Shown: positions 36,181-48,659, counted from the stretch's first letter. The stretch is 64,000 nt of DNA from Datisca glomerata (GCA_003255025.1 QANY01007891.1:836558-900557); one strand, 5' to 3'. The notes: a model not told the origin generated them from the letters alone. Translations and numbers: made by a program.

Positions 36181-36930
36181 CTCAAAACGATTGTAGCAAT
36201 TAAAAACAATATGACCAACTCTTCTACAAATTTGGTTAACAGGTTTGATCCAGTTCTAGTTCACCTAAGACCTCTGACTCTGAAGTTTTGATTAGCTCGA
36301 CCAAAAGAAGTATTACGAAATCCTCTCCTTCCATTGAAATGTGTTGCATTTACAGAGACAATAATGGGAGATTCAAGAAAGCCACTAAGAGAATTATTTT
36401 GCTCAAGTCACATTTCTTAACTGTGGAGCATGAACTGAGCTTCTTGAATTATAACCAGTTCTTTTTCTAGAGCTTAAATTCACTACTACATGATCATAGT
36501 TATTGCCAAGACCTCCTAGGATATATAACAGTAACTCATCATAACTAAAACTTGTCCAAAGGCTGACACATTATCAGCAATAGACATCTTTTTTTAGAAT
36601 ATAGTCCTTAGTATCAATCGTACCTTTCTTGATTGAATGAAGTTGAAATCTTAACTAGAACAATCGAGATTAAGAATTTGTTGTAAAAACACCTTCCAGT
36701 ACTGACTAAGCCTTTGAAGTTCTAACAACATGATCAAACATTGATTTTGAAACACTTGATAGAAGCTAACTCATTAGAAACTGACTCCAGACAAAACCAT
36801 AAGATGAAGTCTGGATTTGGAATGTTGAAGAAACAATGACATTGTCACCAGTAATGACTTTGGTGACATACTGAAGAGGATGTGCAACTACACTGATCAA
36901 ATATTCCTCTAAATTATCATATCCATTTTA
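36181..36930 (-). pseudogene. copia C gag remnant
   Basis: On the minus strand a gag C-terminal part is visible: LFQLRFQLHSIKKGT near 36640 and DELLLYILGGLGNNYDHVVV near 36500. The zinc knuckle QICRRVGHIVFNC is near 36200 and keeps C, H and C spacing. Frameshifts abound. The N-terminal gag and start codon are lost at the 36930 junction. Confidence 0.8.
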
Positions 36931-36934
36931 GGGT

Positions 36935-37800
36935 GGGTCCACTAAGTGTTAGGCGGAACAGTTTACACGTCAATGGTTTTGGGATGTGGTACAGGTCCAT
37001 CCCGACTTCAAAATTTCCAGGTGTGCAAATGGGTCCTTAGACCCGTCGTAAGGGAAATCATGGGCATCTTAAACTTTTGAGGAAGTTCGGCCCGCTGGAT
37101 TTCCACCAAAAAGGGGGACTCAGTTTGCCCTAGAAGGGTGTAACAGGAGGTCCCAGTTGTTTACCCCCACTCCCTTCTTAGCTCCTCTACCTGTACCTGG
37201 AGCTTCTGTATCTCGGTCCACGGTCTCGAGATTTCACTAGTCTAGTTTATCGCCTTCATGTTCCTGGTAGTTTTAGTAGAATGATCATCCCCGTCTTTAG
37301 TCTATTCTTCTACGTTGGGGGCCGCCTTTCCTTTTCCCAAGTGGTCACCCTCCTTGGCTTCCCTATCGTGGGATGACTCGGCCAGCTATTTCTTTTCCTT
37401 TTGGGAATAGTGTCCGTGGGTAACTTGGAATGGCCTTGTTGGAAGGAGGCTCAGCAGCATTGGCGAGTGTCATCTCTTATCTTGTCATTTTCTTGACCGC
37501 CTTGGAGAGAGAACTCACCGATTCTTTCATTTTCTACAGCATGACCAAAGCGATAGTGAGAGGTTCTTCTCTCAGCAAAGAGGAGGGTGGGTCCTCCTTT
37601 TCTACTTCCAACTCGTTATGAATTTCATTGGAGTGAGATGAGGATGCCAGGCTCATTATTCCTTTGTGGAGTGAGCTACTTCAAGTGTTTGGAAGCGGAA
37701 GGAAGGCTTTGTTGTTGCTCCCCACAAACGGCGCCGACTGTTGTTACCGAAAATCTCTTCCATGAGGTGGAATGCTATCTCTCCTCCACGTAGGGATCCT
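36935..37800 (-). mobile_element. Ty3/gypsy fragment: partial LTR end, primer site and gag start
   Basis: On the minus strand the sequence tcggcgccgtttgtgggga at about 37722-37739 is the characteristic primer-binding region of plant Ty3/gypsy elements (Tat/Athila type) just after the 5' LTR end. Only about 58 bp of LTR (37743-37800) remains. Downstream, a broken gag-like frame begins MSLASSSHSNEIHNELEVEK near 37650. The region is clearly GC-richer than its neighbours. Both ends are truncated, at left against copia C and at right against the L1. Confidence 0.75.
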
Positions 37801-39570
37801 CTCTGCATAAAAGTTTTAGAAGCAAACTTTTAAGGAAGAGCCAGTTAACTCTGTCAAAGGCTATAGACATGTCTATTTTCAAGGCCATGACTCATTTCCC
37901 CCTTTTGTTTCTTAATGTGATAGAAAAAGTCCTGGGCAATAATAAGGTTTTCTTGTATCAATCTATCACTAACAAAGGTTCCTGATAGTTTGAGATGAAA
38001 TATGATAGTAAGGGTTTGATTCTATTTACTAAAATCTTAAGAATACTATGTAACTAAAATTACGTAGTGTAATTAGTCTAAATTGTGTTGGTGTTTTAGG
38101 TTGCGAAACTTTAGGAATCAAAGTTATAAAGGTTCCATTAATGGAGTTAGGAAGGTACCGATTGTTGAAGAAATTAAGAGATTCTTTCCATAAGTCCCTT
38201 CCAATAGTATACCAATGTTGATTATAGAAAAGCCCTGGAAGTCCATCTGGGCCAGGAGATTTTTCACACCCTAATGAGAAAACAACCAATTTAACTTCAT
38301 CCGATAGATAGGAGTAGAGGGCATAAAATTTTTTGATGAATAATTAAAAAGTATGTGATCCAAAACACAATCCATTTCAGTAGTTAGCTCTCTATCAAAA
38401 CTATTTTCATAGAATCTTTGAAGTAGTTTTGCAAAATTACAGTCACCTTCAACCATATTCCACTAGAGTCTTTTACATTAGAAATTTTGTTATTAGCTTT
38501 TCCTTTAAGCATACAATTGTGGGAAAATATGTGTTTTTGGCTCCATAACTAAGCTAGTGCCGTTTTGGTCTCAGGCTCCAATATATCTCCTCTTTTTTCC
38601 ACAATCTTTCCAAGTTCCTTGAATTTGTTTAGCTAGTCTGTGGGATTCCACAGAATCATCCAGGTTGAGTAATTGTGACTTCAGTTTCTCTATTTCCACT
38701 TTGAAGTTGATCTTGTTGTGCTTCTACCAGCTTCTAATTTCTCTTCTGCAGTTGCTAAGTTTCCTAATGAAACCAACGATGCCTCCTTCATTGAATGGTG
38801 AATTCCAACAATTTTTTTACTATATCAGAAAAGCCTTCTTCACTATGCCAGTGTCATTCATATTTGAAAATGCTTTGATGGTAAGAAATACCAACAGAGA
38901 ATCTTAAGAGCATCATGTTGTAATCAGATCCTACTTCTGGTGGAATTAACTTCAATATTTGAGCATTCACTTAAGATTGCAGCATTGATCAAGACTCGAT
39001 CAAGTCTTTCTTGAATGAAAGACTCTCCTTGTCTTTTATTCCTCCATGCAAACAAATATCATTTCACTTTCAGATAAAAAAAGTCATACTTATTAATGAC
39101 GTCTCTGAACTTTCCTGCCCTAACATTGTCAAAAGGTCTTCCTCCCTTTTTTCATCAGGGGAAGATATCTCATTAAAATCTACCGCTAGAATCCAAGTGT
39201 AATCAATACTAGAGCTAGAGGCTTTCATTTTCTCAAAATCACTCCCATTTTAGATTCAGACCTTTTACCATAAAAGAAAGTCATTCTACCATAATCAACA
39301 ACATTCAAATCGATTTTATTATGAGAAGCATAGCTACATTGGACACTAAAAATAGGATTCCAACAAAGTAGCAAACCACCAGAAAGGTCAATAGTATCTA
39401 TATAATGAAAGAAATAAAATTTCAGAACGTTAATCAGATTATTAGTTCTTGATTTCTAAATTTTGGTCTCCATTAATAACATCATTTGGGGTTCATAAAG
39501 ATGCAAAGTATCTTTCAATATTTGAATTGTCAAGTAGCTCCCAATCATTCACTATTCCAGATTAGCATAC
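37801..39570 (-). pseudogene. L1 LINE ORF2 remnant (endonuclease and reverse transcriptase)
   Basis: On the minus strand, endonuclease motifs appear near 39190 (ILAVDFNEISSPDEKREEDL) and near 39010 (SFIQERLDRV region). Reverse transcriptase start motifs are at 38029-38289: GCEKSPGPDGLPGLFYNQHW, then TFITLIPKVSQPKTP and QFRLITLRNFSY. They continue to about 37800 with a LIIAQDFFYHIKKQKG segment. The conserved catalytic F-ADD region and the 3' end are missing because the copy is cut at about 37800. Stops and frameshifts are frequent. L1 ORF2 performs target-primed reverse transcription. Confidence 0.88.
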
Positions 39571-39699
39571 TCATGGCTCCTTGGGTGACTTTTCAAGGCA
39601 AGCCACATTAATTCTGTTCATTTCAACAAGATTTCTACCAACTTCTTGAATCTCACTAATTCTATAAAAATATCATGTTCTCAGCCTCTTGATAGCTCC

Positions 39700-40650
39700 A
39701 TTTTCAATACTGAGTCATTTGGTCATTCCTTGTTTGCTCCTAGTGGGAGTTCTTCTAGTTGTCTTTTTACATTTGTCTATAATGGCTAGTGGAAGAACAG
39801 GTAGAGCATTCATTTCTTCAGAGTGAAAACTTTTTCCATAATCTGCATCATCCATATTAGAAGAACCATAATTCTCAAAATGGGATGGACTAGCATTATC
39901 TTTACTATAATCAGCTGCTCCCTTCAAGAAAAACTATTTAACATGGGCAAGAGTTCTAAGATTAGTCTCAGCACTTATACAATCCCCATGCATTACCATG
40001 CTTTCTGACCATTCAACCTTTATCTCACTACTTTTAGTATCATGGGTGAAATATCCACATTTGAAGCAAAATTGAGGAAGTCTTTCGAATTTTATCTTAA
40101 TCCAAATTAGATCTTTTTCTTTTGTCTTAATCCAATACTCTAGAACCAACCTCTTGAGATCTTGAAGTTGACTCGAGCCTTGATTGACCTTGCCAGAGAA
40201 TATTTGATTGGTTATTCATCAATTTCAATAAGCTCATCTATATTATTGGCAATTCTCTTGACAATTGGCATCAAAATCCAGTCAGACGGGAGATCCTGAA
40301 TTTCGATCCAAGATCTTGCCGGGAGATCGCCATACAAGCAGAGTTCTAAGAAATCCAAAATACAGAGGAGAATTGAGGAGAAAAGAAGAATATGATAAAA
40401 TACTAGATAGAATAGGAGAAGATAGAGAATAGTAGGAAGAGAAGAAAAAGAAGATAGAGAGAAACAGAGGAAAACCTAAGAAAAAGAGAAGAGGGAGATC
40501 TCCTTCAAATTGATAGAATAGGTGGGAAAAGAGGTTAGAGCAACTACCTTTTAAAAAACCATGAACACGTAAAAACTTCATAAAATTTTGAAGGAAAGCT
40601 CTTGAGTATCGTGAACACCTAAAAATCTTAGTGAAATGTAATAGCAATTA
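39700..40650 (-). pseudogene. L1 LINE ORF1-like remnant with CCHC zinc knuckle
   Basis: On the minus strand, 39934-40149 encodes KFERLPQFCFKCGYFTHDTK, the zinc-knuckle region that follows the DUF4283-type RNA-binding domain of plant L1 ORF1 proteins. Here the last cysteine reads Ser. Upstream (to about 40300) PIVKRIANNIDELIEIDE-like residues fit the end of the DUF4283 domain. The C-terminal piece is 39715-39927, ending with a basic TRRTPTRSKQG tail. The region to 40650 is the pyrimidine-rich 5' part of the element. It lies upstream of the ORF2 remnant in the same orientation. Confidence 0.8.
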
Positions 40651-40929
40651 GAAACTAAAGCTATCGATCGAGTAAAATTGTATTAACACTTAGTAGAGAA
40701 CTAAGTTAAAATTTGGGAAGCTTTAGGTTAGGAATCTTGGATCAATTCTTAGAAATTAGGGCAAGTCGTGTTTCTCAATCAATTATCAAGGAAATTCCAG
40801 CTAATAGATCCTTATTTATCTTTGTCAAATATCAATTTATATTCATTGTACATATTTTCCATAACTTAATTATAGGACCTGTTATACAGTTTCTTTTTGG
40901 ATATGTTAGTCTAGTTGTATATATTCTCA
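40651..40929. other. Junction region between the L1 and the plastid insertion
   Basis: A 73-codon open frame (40713-40934) shows no recognised motif. The exact left edge of plastid DNA is not resolved. Homology to the plastid ycf1-rps15 spacer probably starts between 40900 and 41000. Confidence 0.4.
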
Positions 40930-41026
40930 TTTGATCATGGAAATATACACGATTCATCTTCTCCATAAACCAAATTTACTTTAAAGGTTTTATATCAATG
41001 TCCCATGGTGAAAAATATTCTTTACC

Positions 41027-41299
41027 ATGGTAAAAAATTCGTTCATCTCAGTTATTTCGCAAGAAGAAAAAAAAGAAAAGAGAGGGTCTGTTTAATTTCA
41101 AGTATTCAGTTTCACCGATAAGATATGAAAACTTACTTCACATTTACAATTGCACAAAAAAGATTATTTATCTCAAAGAGGTCTATGTAAAATTCTCGGA
41201 AAATGCCAACGGTTGCTGTCTTATTTGTCAAAGAAAAATAGAATACGTTATAAATAATTAATTAATCAATTGGATATTTGGGAGTCAAAAACTCGTTAA
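41027..41299 (+). pseudogene. rps15: rps15 plastid pseudogene
   Basis: The frame reads VKNSFISVISQEEK, then [12 protein letters not shown] and LINQLDI, matching plastid ribosomal protein uS15 over its usual 273 bp. At least three in-frame stops interrupt it (near 41078, 41123 and 41253), one of them a CGA-to-TGA change. It would encode a 30S ribosomal subunit protein in the chloroplast. The nuclear copy is dead. Confidence 0.92.
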
Positions 41300-41402
41300 T
41301 TTTAAAATTCATTTTGAATTATTTGATTTATTCGATTTTGAATTTTGATGAACTGATTTTTGTTTTCAGCAATTCATGGAAAACTGAATCGAGGAAAAAC
41401 TT

Positions 41403-42581
41403 ATGAATGGACCAGCTACAAGAAAAGACCTCATGGTAGTCAATATGGGACCCCAACACCCATCAATGCATGGTGTTCTTTGACTCATCGTTACTTTAGA
41501 TGGTGAAGATGTTATTGACTGTGAACCAATATTGGGTTATTTACACAGAGGGATGGAAAAAATTGCGGAAAACCGAACAATTATACAATATCTACCTTAT
41601 GTAACACATTGGGATTATTTAGCTACTATGTTCACAGAAGCAATAACCGTAAACAGACCAGAACAGTTGGGGAATATTCAAGTACCTAAAAGAGCCAGCT
41701 ATATCAAAGTAATTATGTTGGAGTTGAGTCGTATAGCTTCTCATCTGTTATGGCTTGGCCCATTTATGGCAGATATTGGCGCACAGACTCATTTCTTCTA
41801 TATTTTCAAAGAAAGAGAATTAGTATATGATCTATTCGAAGCTGCCACGGGGATGAGAATGATGCATAATTATTTTCATATCGGGGGAGTCGCAGCTGAT
41901 CTAACTCATAGCTGGATAGATAAATGTTTGGATTTCTGCGATTATTTTTTGACAGGAGTTGCTGACTATCAAAAACTTATTACACAAAATCCTATTTTTT
42001 TAGAACGAGTTGAAAGAGTAGGCATTATTGGTGAAGAAGTAATAAATTGGGGTTTAGCGGGACCAATGCTGTGAGCTTCCGGAATACAATGGGATCTTCA
42101 TAAAGTTGACCATTATGAGTGTTATGATGAATGTGATTGGGAAATTTAGTGGCAAAAAGAAGGAGATTCATTAGCTCGTTATTTAGTCAGACTTGGTGAA
42201 ATGACGGAATCCATAAAAATTATTCAATAGACTTTGGAAGGAATTTCAGGGGGGCCCTATGAGAATTTAGAATATTGATGTTTTGATAGAGAAAGGTATC
42301 CGGAATGGAATGATTTTGAATATCGATTCATTAGTAAAAAACCTTCTCCCACTTTTGAGTTGCTGAAACAAGAACTTTATGTGAGAATCAAAGCCCCAAA
42401 AGGGGAATTGGGCATTTTTTTTATAGGAGATCAGAGTGGTTTTCCTTGGAGATGGAAAATTCACCCGCCAGGTTTTATCAATTTACAAATTCTTCCTCAG
42501 TTCATTAAAAGAATGAAATTGGCCGATATTATGACAATATTATGTAGCTTAGATATCATTATGGGAGAAGTTGATCGTTAA
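41403..42581 (+). pseudogene. ndhH: ndhH plastid pseudogene
   Basis: It starts [20 protein letters not shown] and ends IIMGEVDR with TAA at 42579-42581. The 1179 bp is close to the usual 1182 bp. The frame is kept overall but broken by stops at 41481 and 42072 (both CGA-to-TGA type), near 42147, near 42228 and near 42276. The piece 41532-42074 is open. NdhH is the 49-kDa-like subunit of the thylakoid NDH complex for cyclic electron flow. Confidence 0.96.
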
Positions 42582-42582
42582 A

Positions 42583-44803
42583 ATGATAATTGATACAACA
42601 TAAGTGTAAGATATCAATTCTTTTTCCAGATTGGAATCCTTAAAAGAAGTCTATGGAATTATATGGGTGCTTGTCCCTATTTTGACTCTGGTATTGGGAA
42701 TCACAATAGGCGTACTAGTAATTGTATGGTTAGAAAGAGAAATATCCGCAGGGATACAACAACGTATTGGACCTGAATATGCTGGTCCTTTGGGAGTTCT
42801 TCAAGCTTTATCAGATGGTACAAAACTACTTTTTAAAGAGAATCTTATTCCATTTAGAGGATATATTCGTTTATTCAATATTGGACCATCCATAGCAGTC
42901 ATATCAATTCTACTAAGCTATTCAGTAATTCCTTTTGGTTCTCGCCTTGTTTTAGCTGATCTCAATATCGGTGTTTTTTTATGGATTGCCATTTCAAGTA
43001 TTGCTCTCATTGGACTTCTTATGTCAGATAATAAATATTCCTTTTTAGGTGGTCTACGAGCTGCTGCTCAATCCATTAGTTATGAAATACCATTAACTCA
43101 ATGTGTTTTATCAATATCTCTACGTGCGATTTGTTGAGACATAAACTTCTCCCACTTCCTTTTTTTATAGTTTTGAGAAAAGAAAGAGGTGGAATGAATT
43201 GAATAGATATCTTCATTTTTATATTCATTATTTGGATTAATGAACTAAATCAGATAGTTATATGAGTGAAAGAAAACAGCTTCTAGAAATGGAAATTCAC
43301 AGTAAAAATATTGAGTCTCATTTTCTATATATAAGAATTAAGCAGAAATAAACATAACCGGAAGAAAGCGTTTATCTCAAGATTGGTTGATTAGTCATCC
43401 TGTCTTGAAGCGGACTCAAAAGATCAACCGTAGTGAGTTTTCACTATTATTTGTATGTACCAACATACATATATTACCATAACACATCGGATTGATAAAA
43501 AATGAGTGGATGGTTAGAAACACCAAGATATGCAAAGGATTAGTAATAGAGATTTTGTATTTGTAAATTATCCAAAAGAAAAGAAAAGGACATTTTTGCA
43601 AAATGCATAATATAAAAAGAATACTAATTTGGGGCTTTAAATTGGTAGAAATGATCAGGCAGTACTCCCCACGATTCTGATCCAAAGTATGCTCCTATCC
43701 ACTCATTAAATAAATAACAGTCGTAAATAAAATAATCCCTTATTTAGTATTTAGTAAGTTTCCTTTTTCTCAGAAAGAAGACTAGGAATGAAAAAAAAGA
43801 TCTATTTTATTCTTTTTTATCTCCATCCTATTCCTATATTCATTTTCTTTACTATATCCATATTCATAGAGATAGAATTCGTGTCAGAATTCATGAACTA
43901 ATGGAATGGCTAATTCTTTTTCGTAATCGAAAACGACGGTTATTGATATTTCTAAAAAGAGTATTTTAGTGAAGAATTAAGTTGTTACTCAACCAAGAAA
44001 AATGTTAATTTTTAACGGATAAGATAAATTCAGAAGTACTTTTATTATTTATTATGAGAACATACAGAATTCAATTGGTTTAATTTGGGGACACAGATAG
44101 ATAGATTTTCATCCTATACTATCCTAAAAACATACATATCAAGATAAATAATACCGACCCACTCCTTAGATTTATTTAGGGCCCTCAAGGAGTCGTATGA
44201 GGTGAAAATCTCATGTAGGGTTCTGTAATAGCGATGAGAACAGTGATGTTATTGTGTACTATAATTATCTAACAGTTCAAGTATAGTTGATATAGTTGAG
44301 GCTCAATCAAAATATGATTTTTGGGGGTGGAATTTGTGGCGTCAACCTATAGGGTTTCTTATTTTTCTAATTTCCTCCTTAGCAGAATGTGAGAGATTAC
44401 CTTTTGATTTACCAGAAGCAGAAGAAGAATTAGTAGCGGGTTATCAAACCGAATATTCGGGTATCAAATATGGTTTATTTTACGTTACTTCCTATCTAGA
44501 TCTATTAGTTTCTTCATTATTTATAACAGTTCTTTACTTGGGAGGTTGGGATATCTCTATTCCCTATATATTGGTTTCTGAGCTTTTGAAATAAATAAAG
44601 CATGCGGAATCTTTGTAATGATAATGGATATTTTATTACATTAGCTAAAAACTTATTTGTTCTTGTTCATTTCTATAACAACAAGATGGACTTTACCCAG
44701 ACTAAGAATGGGTCAACTATTAAATCTTGGATGGAAATTTCTTTTACCTATTTCGCTTGGTAATCTCTTATTAACAACTTTTTTCCAACTTTTTTCACTG
44801 TAA
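42583..44803 (+). pseudogene. ndhA: ndhA plastid pseudogene with group II intron
   Basis: Exon 1 (42583-43123) starts MIIDTT and carries early CAA-to-TAA stops at codons 7 and 9. The rest ([19 protein letters not shown] onward) is open. Four residues near MSDNKYS are missing compared with the family. The intron (43124-44267) begins gtgcg, the group II 5' consensus. Exon 2 (44268-44803) is open until a one-base deletion in a T run at about 44587 (SELLK then stop). NdhA is a membrane subunit of the NDH complex. The start overlaps closely with the ndhH end, as in plastomes. Confidence 0.95.
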
Positions 44804-44884
44804 AGAAATACAATATTCTATATTCACGACTTGTCTCAAACAAGAGAAAAAAACAAACATAAAATTAGTTATAGATATTACAAT

Positions 44885-45393
44885 ATGTTCCCTATGGTAA
44901 CTGGGTTCATGAATTATGGTCAACAAACAGTACGAGCTATAAGGTACATTGGTCAAAGTTTCATGATTACTTTATCCCATGAAAATCGTTTGCCTGTAAC
45001 TATTCAATATCCTTACGAAAAATTAATCACATCAGAGCGTTTCGCGGTCGAATCCATTTTGAATTTGATAAATGCATTGCTTGTGAAGTATGTGTTCGAG
45101 TATGTCCTATAGATCTACATGTTGTTGATTGGAAATTGGAAACTAATATTTGAAAGAAACGATTGCTTAATTACAGTATTGATTTCAAAATCTGTATATT
45201 TTGTGATAACTGCGTTGAATATTGTCCAACAAATTATTTATCAATGACTGAAGAATATGAACTTTCTACTTATGATCATCACGAATTGAATTATAATCAA
45301 ATTACTTTGGATCGTTTACCAATGTCAGTAGTTGAAGATTATACAATTCGAACAATTTTGAATTCTCCTCAAATTCCAGTAAAAAAAAAGTAA
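44885..45393 (+). pseudogene. ndhI: ndhI plastid pseudogene
   Basis: It starts [21 protein letters not shown] one-base deletion after SERF (about 45042) shifts the frame before the first 4Fe-4S cluster. An in-frame CGA-to-TGA stop lies near 45151. The second part (45163-45393) is open with [20 protein letters not shown], keeping the second cluster cysteines. It ends IPVKKK with TAA. NdhI is the ferredoxin-like iron-sulphur subunit of NDH. Confidence 0.94.
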
Positions 45394-45782
45394 ATCTCTT
45401 GATTAAAGATTAATTGAAAATTTAGTAAGGTTCCTTTTTTATCTAAAGGAATGAGGTTTCTTTCATTTTTTTTATTTGGTCACTAACTACATACAAATGT
45501 AAACTATTGATTGATGTGAATTGCAGCTTCATTTTGATTGAAAATATATTAATGATATCTGAAATTATTTGGAAATAGATAAATAGTTCGAAATAGATAG
45601 TTTCGAACTACTCTTTCATTTAAGATAAAGAATCAAATGAATCCAATAAATCTACCTACATTAATTCACACCCTTTAAGATTTCATAAGGATTTAATTAG
45701 GAATTGATCATCAGATTTTTTTTCCTGGTCGAGTCAATAAGGTCATGAAAAACATTTTGATTTCTTTCTTATTATATATATA

Positions 45783-46310
45783 ATGGATTTGCCTGGACCG
45801 ATACATGATTTTCTTTTAGTCTTGCTTGGATCAGGTCTTATATTAGGAGGTATGAGAGTAGTTTTACTTACCAACTCAATTTATTCTGCCTTTTCATTGG
45901 GATTGGTTCTTGTTTGTATATCCTCATTCTATATTCTATCAAACTCCCATTTTGTAGCTGCTACGCAACTCCTTATTTACGTGGGAGCTATAAATATTTT
46001 AATCATATTTGTTGTGATGTTCATGAAGGCCTCAGAATATTTCAAAGATTTTAATCATTGGACCGTTGGGAGTGGAGTTACTTTGCTGGTTTGTACAAGT
46101 AATTTGTTTCACTAATGACTACTATTCTAGATACGTTATGGTATGGGGTTATTTGGACTACAAGATCAAACCAGATTCTAGAGCAAGATTTGATGTAATA
46201 GTCAACAAATTGGAATTCATTTATCAACAGATTTGTTTCTTCCATTTGAACTCATTTCGATAATTCTTTTAGCTGCTTTGATAGGCGCAATTGCTGTGGC
46301 TTGCCAGTAA
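45783..46310 (+). pseudogene. ndhG: ndhG plastid pseudogene
   Basis: It starts [20 protein letters not shown]. The first 110 codons are open, then a frameshift near VCTSNLFH (about 46095-46115) breaks the frame. The C-terminal part continues in another frame to the end near IAVACQ with TAA at 46308. Total 528 bp. NdhG is a membrane subunit of the NDH complex. Confidence 0.93.
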
Positions 46311-46546
46311 AAAATCTTTAGAACTAGCAATTGCAATCTCAATTTCACTTTGTTCTATGTTATCACAGTTTTATGTTATCACACCCATTCTCCTTCAATT
46401 ATATTTGAAGATTTTTTCTGTGTCTAAAATAAAAATGATTTATTCGATCTATTCCCAATAGATTCAATTGACTAGAAAAAGTACGGAACAAGGGAATAAA
46501 ATGTTGTTCATATTGAAATGAATCGAAATTGATAAGGAGTTGGTCA

Positions 46547-46852
46547 ATGATGCTCGAACATGTACTTGTTCAAAGTGCTTATTTATTTTCTATCGGTATC
46601 TATGGATTGATCATTAGCCGAAATATGGTTAGAGCCCTTATGTTTCTTGAACTTTTACTGAATGCAGTTAATATTAATTTCATAATATTTTCTGATTTTT
46701 TTGATAGTCGCCAATTAAAAGGGAATATTTTATCCATTTTTGTTATAGCTATTGCAGCTGCGAAAGCAGTTATTGGACCAGCTATTGTTTCATCAATTTA
46801 TCATAACAGAAAATCAACTCGTATCAATCAATCAAATTTGTTAAATAAGTAG
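46547..46852 (+). pseudogene. ndhE: ndhE plastid-derived copy, reading frame still open
   Basis: The full 306-bp frame (101 residues, [20 protein letters not shown] to SNLLNK) is uninterrupted, unlike every other plastid gene here. Several substitutions in conserved sites are visible (a conserved AAAEA-like stretch reads AAAKA; LAIVSS reads PAIVSS). There is no transit peptide or evident nuclear promoter, so expression as a functional NDH subunit is unlikely. The short length alone may explain the lack of stops. Confidence 0.9.
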
Positions 46853-47037
46853 TATTCATTAGATAAATTCTTATATTCATGAAGGCGAATTGTCTGTAGG
46901 ATACGTAATGTATGATCATGTTTGCGAAAACGTAAGAAATCAAAGTATCTTGGCGCTATTGCATGAGTCAATCTGAAAGTAGATTGATTAGAAAAATTAT
47001 GAGAAATTATTGATTCATCTGGTATCTAAATATATGA

Positions 47038-47339
<302 letters not shown>

Positions 47340-47470
47340 GACGTTCCAGAAAACCCCACTTGAATACATTTGATTTTTTTTTACCAACAAAAACTCGTGC
47401 TAAAAAAAAAGAAATATATATTTCTTTTCGAACATGGGTTTTTCTAGTTCAAGTGTATCTTATTTTTACT

Positions 47471-48080
47471 ACGAATAATTTTTCTTGGTTAACAATAGTT
47501 ATAGTTTTGCGAATGTTGGCGGGTTCCTTACTTTTCTTTCTCCCTCATAAAGGAAATAAGGTAATTAGATGGTATGCTATTTGTATACGTGTAATAGAAC
47601 TCCTTCTAACAACCTATGTATTCTGTTATCATTTTGAATTAGACGATCCATTAATCCAACAGACAGAAGACTATAAATGGATCCATTTTTTGGATTTTTA
47701 CTGGAGATTGGGATTAGATGGACTTTCTATAGGACCCATTTTACTGACGGGTTTTATCACCACTTTAGCAACTTTAGCGGCTCGGCCAGTTACTCGGGAT
47801 TCCCGATTATTCCATTTCCTAATGTTAGCAATGTATAGCGGTCAAATATGATCATTTTTTTCGCGAGACCTTTTACTTTTTTTATCATGTGGGAGTTAGA
47901 ATTAATTTCCGTTTATCTACTTCTATGCATGTGGGGAGCAAAGAAACGTTTGTATTCAGCTACAAAGTTTCTTTTTTACTAGGGCGTTTATCTACTTCTA
48001 TGCTCATTCTATATTTTCTTCCTGGTTGATGATAGTAGGCATAATTCAAATAATCTATGCAGCTTCAACATCTTCTTTCT
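47471..48080 (+). pseudogene. ndhD: ndhD plastid pseudogene, internally deleted and truncated
   Basis: The frame begins at ACG (47471), the known plastid ndhD start that is edited to AUG in chloroplast RNA, followed by [19 protein letters not shown]. It stays open to SGQI (47851), then meets a TGA. After SATKF (about 47972) the sequence jumps to a much later part of ndhD ([20 protein letters not shown], about 48003-48062). The deletion is well over 100 codons and carries a filler of 18 bp duplicated from 47911-47928. The homology stops at STSS, about 48078. Confidence 0.93.
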
Positions 48081-48643
48081 TTTATGAATAAACCTATTAA
48101 CCACATTTATGAATGAACCCATCTTCTTTCTTTTTTCCTAAACCCACGAATACAACATGTTTTAAGCTTTTTTTTTCTATTCTATTGTAAGCATAGTTCT
48201 TCTATTGCTTGCGTTATTTATATTTTACTAAAGAATACAATAATTGTATATACGTCAAATTAAAAAAATTGCATAATTAATTATTGAATAATATTTTAAA
48301 AATAATTTAACTTTATTTTATTTGTGTAAGCCATAATTAAAGTGACCATGTATAATATTTATTCTATTTAATTATAGGTTTAATAATTATAAAAGCTAAA
48401 ATCTCATCGATGATTTATGTATTGGAAGTTATTATGAAAAATTATCTTTGATGGAAAGATACAATTGAGAAAACTAATGAAATTGATCATTCTTCTTCCT
48501 ATGAGAGAATACAAGAAAACCATCAATAATTTACTACTAAGGGGTAGAATGAGAAACAATTTCTAAACCAATCATCAACAAATTGTTCAATGATCAAAGA
48601 ATAATCATGAATCAAGTTATGTTTCTATTCTATCAATATAAAT
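48081..48643. other. AT-rich spacer between NUPT and CACTA-1
   Basis: No gene or repeat of note. A short imperfect direct repeat (tttatgaataaacc and tttatgaatgaacc, near 48084 and 48107) flanks the NUPT end, perhaps a repair footprint. Confidence 0.5.
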
Positions 48644-48659
48644 CACTACTACAAAACGG

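Larger units (their letters stand above)
32606..36930 (-). mobile_element. Ty1/copia LTR retrotransposon C, 5'-truncated, decayed
   Basis: On the minus strand the order is gag (right), protease, integrase, reverse transcriptase, RNase H, then a single LTR (left). The 5' LTR and gag N-terminus are missing: the element stops near 36930 against gypsy-type DNA. Multiple stops and frameshifts are present. The gag type and protein motifs resemble copia B. Confidence 0.9.

Noticed and set aside
40282..40647. 121-codon minus-strand hydrophobic frame
   Set aside because: It runs through the pyrimidine-rich 5' part of the L1 element; the Phe/Leu/Ser richness comes from base composition.
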